NCBI GenBank assembly: GCA_049433545.1
Contig: JBMTEY010000053.1
Location: forward strand, 1 to 15,193
DNA length: 15,193 nucleotides
From: Ga0077527 sp049433545
Lineage (GTDB): Bacteria; Pseudomonadota; Gammaproteobacteria; Burkholderiales; SG8-41
Direction of reading: 5' to 3'
This document shows positions 14,707 through 15,193 of the stretch, in pieces. A program made the position numbers and the translations under genes. Numbering within the stretch: the stretch's first letter is position 1; each line of letters opens with the position of its first letter. The notes beneath the pieces were generated by a model that saw nothing but the letters and a program-made list of their open reading frames with translations, did no database searches and had not been told where the DNA came from.

Positions 14707-15193
14707 ATGCGTTTCCTGCAACCCGCTTCGTTCCCCAAGCTGCTGGTGGTCGGTTTTGCCATGGTTGCGCTGCCGCTGATCATTGCGCTGGTCAACAACG
14801 CGATCTCGATTGACCGTTTCGCCAACCGCAGCCAGCTCGCAGTGCAGCAGGCCGTGCAGTCGACGCAGTCCAGCCGCCGGCTCGCCGAGCTGCTGGGCAG
14901 TCTCGAGCGCAATGCGCGCCAGATGGCGATCGTCGGCGACCGTTCGCTGCTCGGCACCTATGAAATGAACCGCGCGCAATTCCGCGAAACCATCGCCAAT
15001 TTCGCCGACCTGCCGCTTGCGGTGGAACAGAAGCCGGCGCTGGACGCCATCATTGCCGGTGAGGAGGCGATTTACGTGGCGTTGCGCGATGCGCCGCTGG
15101 GTGGGGTCGCGATGCGCCGCGCCGCAGGCGGTTTCGCCGCGCTGAATGCGCGGGTCGCCGGCATCATCGATCGCGGCGACCGGATGATCAGCC
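14707..15193 (+). CDS. Sensor histidine kinase, GlrK/QseE-like N-terminal sensor region (partial)
   Basis: The first 162 codons of a gene that runs off the right edge. MRFLQPASFPKLLVVGF leads into one transmembrane helix (about residues 11-32, rich in Leu, Val, Ala and Ile). A helical periplasmic region follows (IDRFANRSQLAVQQAVQSTQ, RRLAELLGSLERNARQMAIV, then a YEMNRAQFRETIANFADLPL segment). The spacing and character match the sensor domain of GlrK/QseE kinases; the kinase core is beyond the window, so the assignment rests on the N-terminus alone. A chemoreceptor-like protein is the main alternative. It begins 80 bp after the MlaC gene on the same strand, with AGGA eight bases before the ATG. 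Confidence 0.65.
   Translation, partial: MRFLQPASFPKLLVVGFAMVALPLIIALVNNAISIDRFANRSQLAVQQAVQSTQSSRRLAELLGSLERNARQMAIVGDRSLLGTYEMNRAQFRETIANFADLPLAVEQKPALDAIIAGEEAIYVALRDAPLGGVAMRRAAGGFAALNARVAGIIDRGDRMIS

Overview
The window is about 15.2 kb of mostly GC-rich DNA (by eye around 65% G+C), densely packed with short operons. A Bug/TctC-type solute receptor, several CoA-ester catabolic enzymes, a molybdenum hydroxylase and a GlrK/QseE-like kinase together suggest a betaproteobacterium, probably Burkholderiales or a close relative. This is inferred from gene content; no rRNA, tRNA or other phylogenetic marker is present.

Layout. (1) 1-635, minus: N-terminal 211 codons of a cystathionine beta-lyase. 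(2) 815-6153, plus: a three-subunit molybdenum hydroxylase (large, FAD, 2Fe-2S), then a class III CoA-transferase and a VOC (glyoxalase-fold) protein. (3) 9026 down to 6172, minus: a TctC/Bug receptor, an alpha/beta hydrolase of the 2,6-dihydroxypseudooxynicotine-hydrolase type, a 40-residue zinc-ribbon protein whose ATG overlaps the hydrolase stop, and a 168-residue degenerate MreB-like protein in lower-GC DNA. (4) 9173-12792, plus: a crotonase-fold enzyme, a second class III CoA-transferase, a methylmalonyl-CoA-epimerase-like VOC protein and an Ldh2-type NAD(P)-dependent 2-hydroxyacid dehydrogenase. (5) 13787 down to 12804, minus: a fumarylacetoacetate-hydrolase (FAH) family protein. (6) 14030 to the right edge: an MlaC-like periplasmic protein and the start of a sensor histidine kinase.

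Blocks 2-5 read as one catabolic locus for an unidentified carboxylic acid, possibly cyclic or aromatic. An inferred scheme is: capture by the TctC-like receptor, CoA transfer by one or both CaiB/BaiF enzymes, hydroxylation by the Mo enzyme, hydration or ring cleavage by the crotonase, and C-C or ester cleavage by the alpha/beta hydrolase and FAH protein, with the Ldh2 enzyme handling a hydroxy/keto acid. The substrate cannot be read from the sequence. The divergent 9027-9172 region carries plausible promoters in both directions. No dedicated transcription regulator is visible.

The most unusual parts are the MreB-like half protein with a lost phosphate-1 loop beside a coupled zinc-ribbon mini-gene; a crotonase with Pro where MenB/BadI have the catalytic Asp; an FAH-family protein lacking the His/Glu pair of FAHD1-type enzymes; and an exact 13-base AT-rich repeat just upstream of both VOC genes, each of which follows a CoA-transferase gene.
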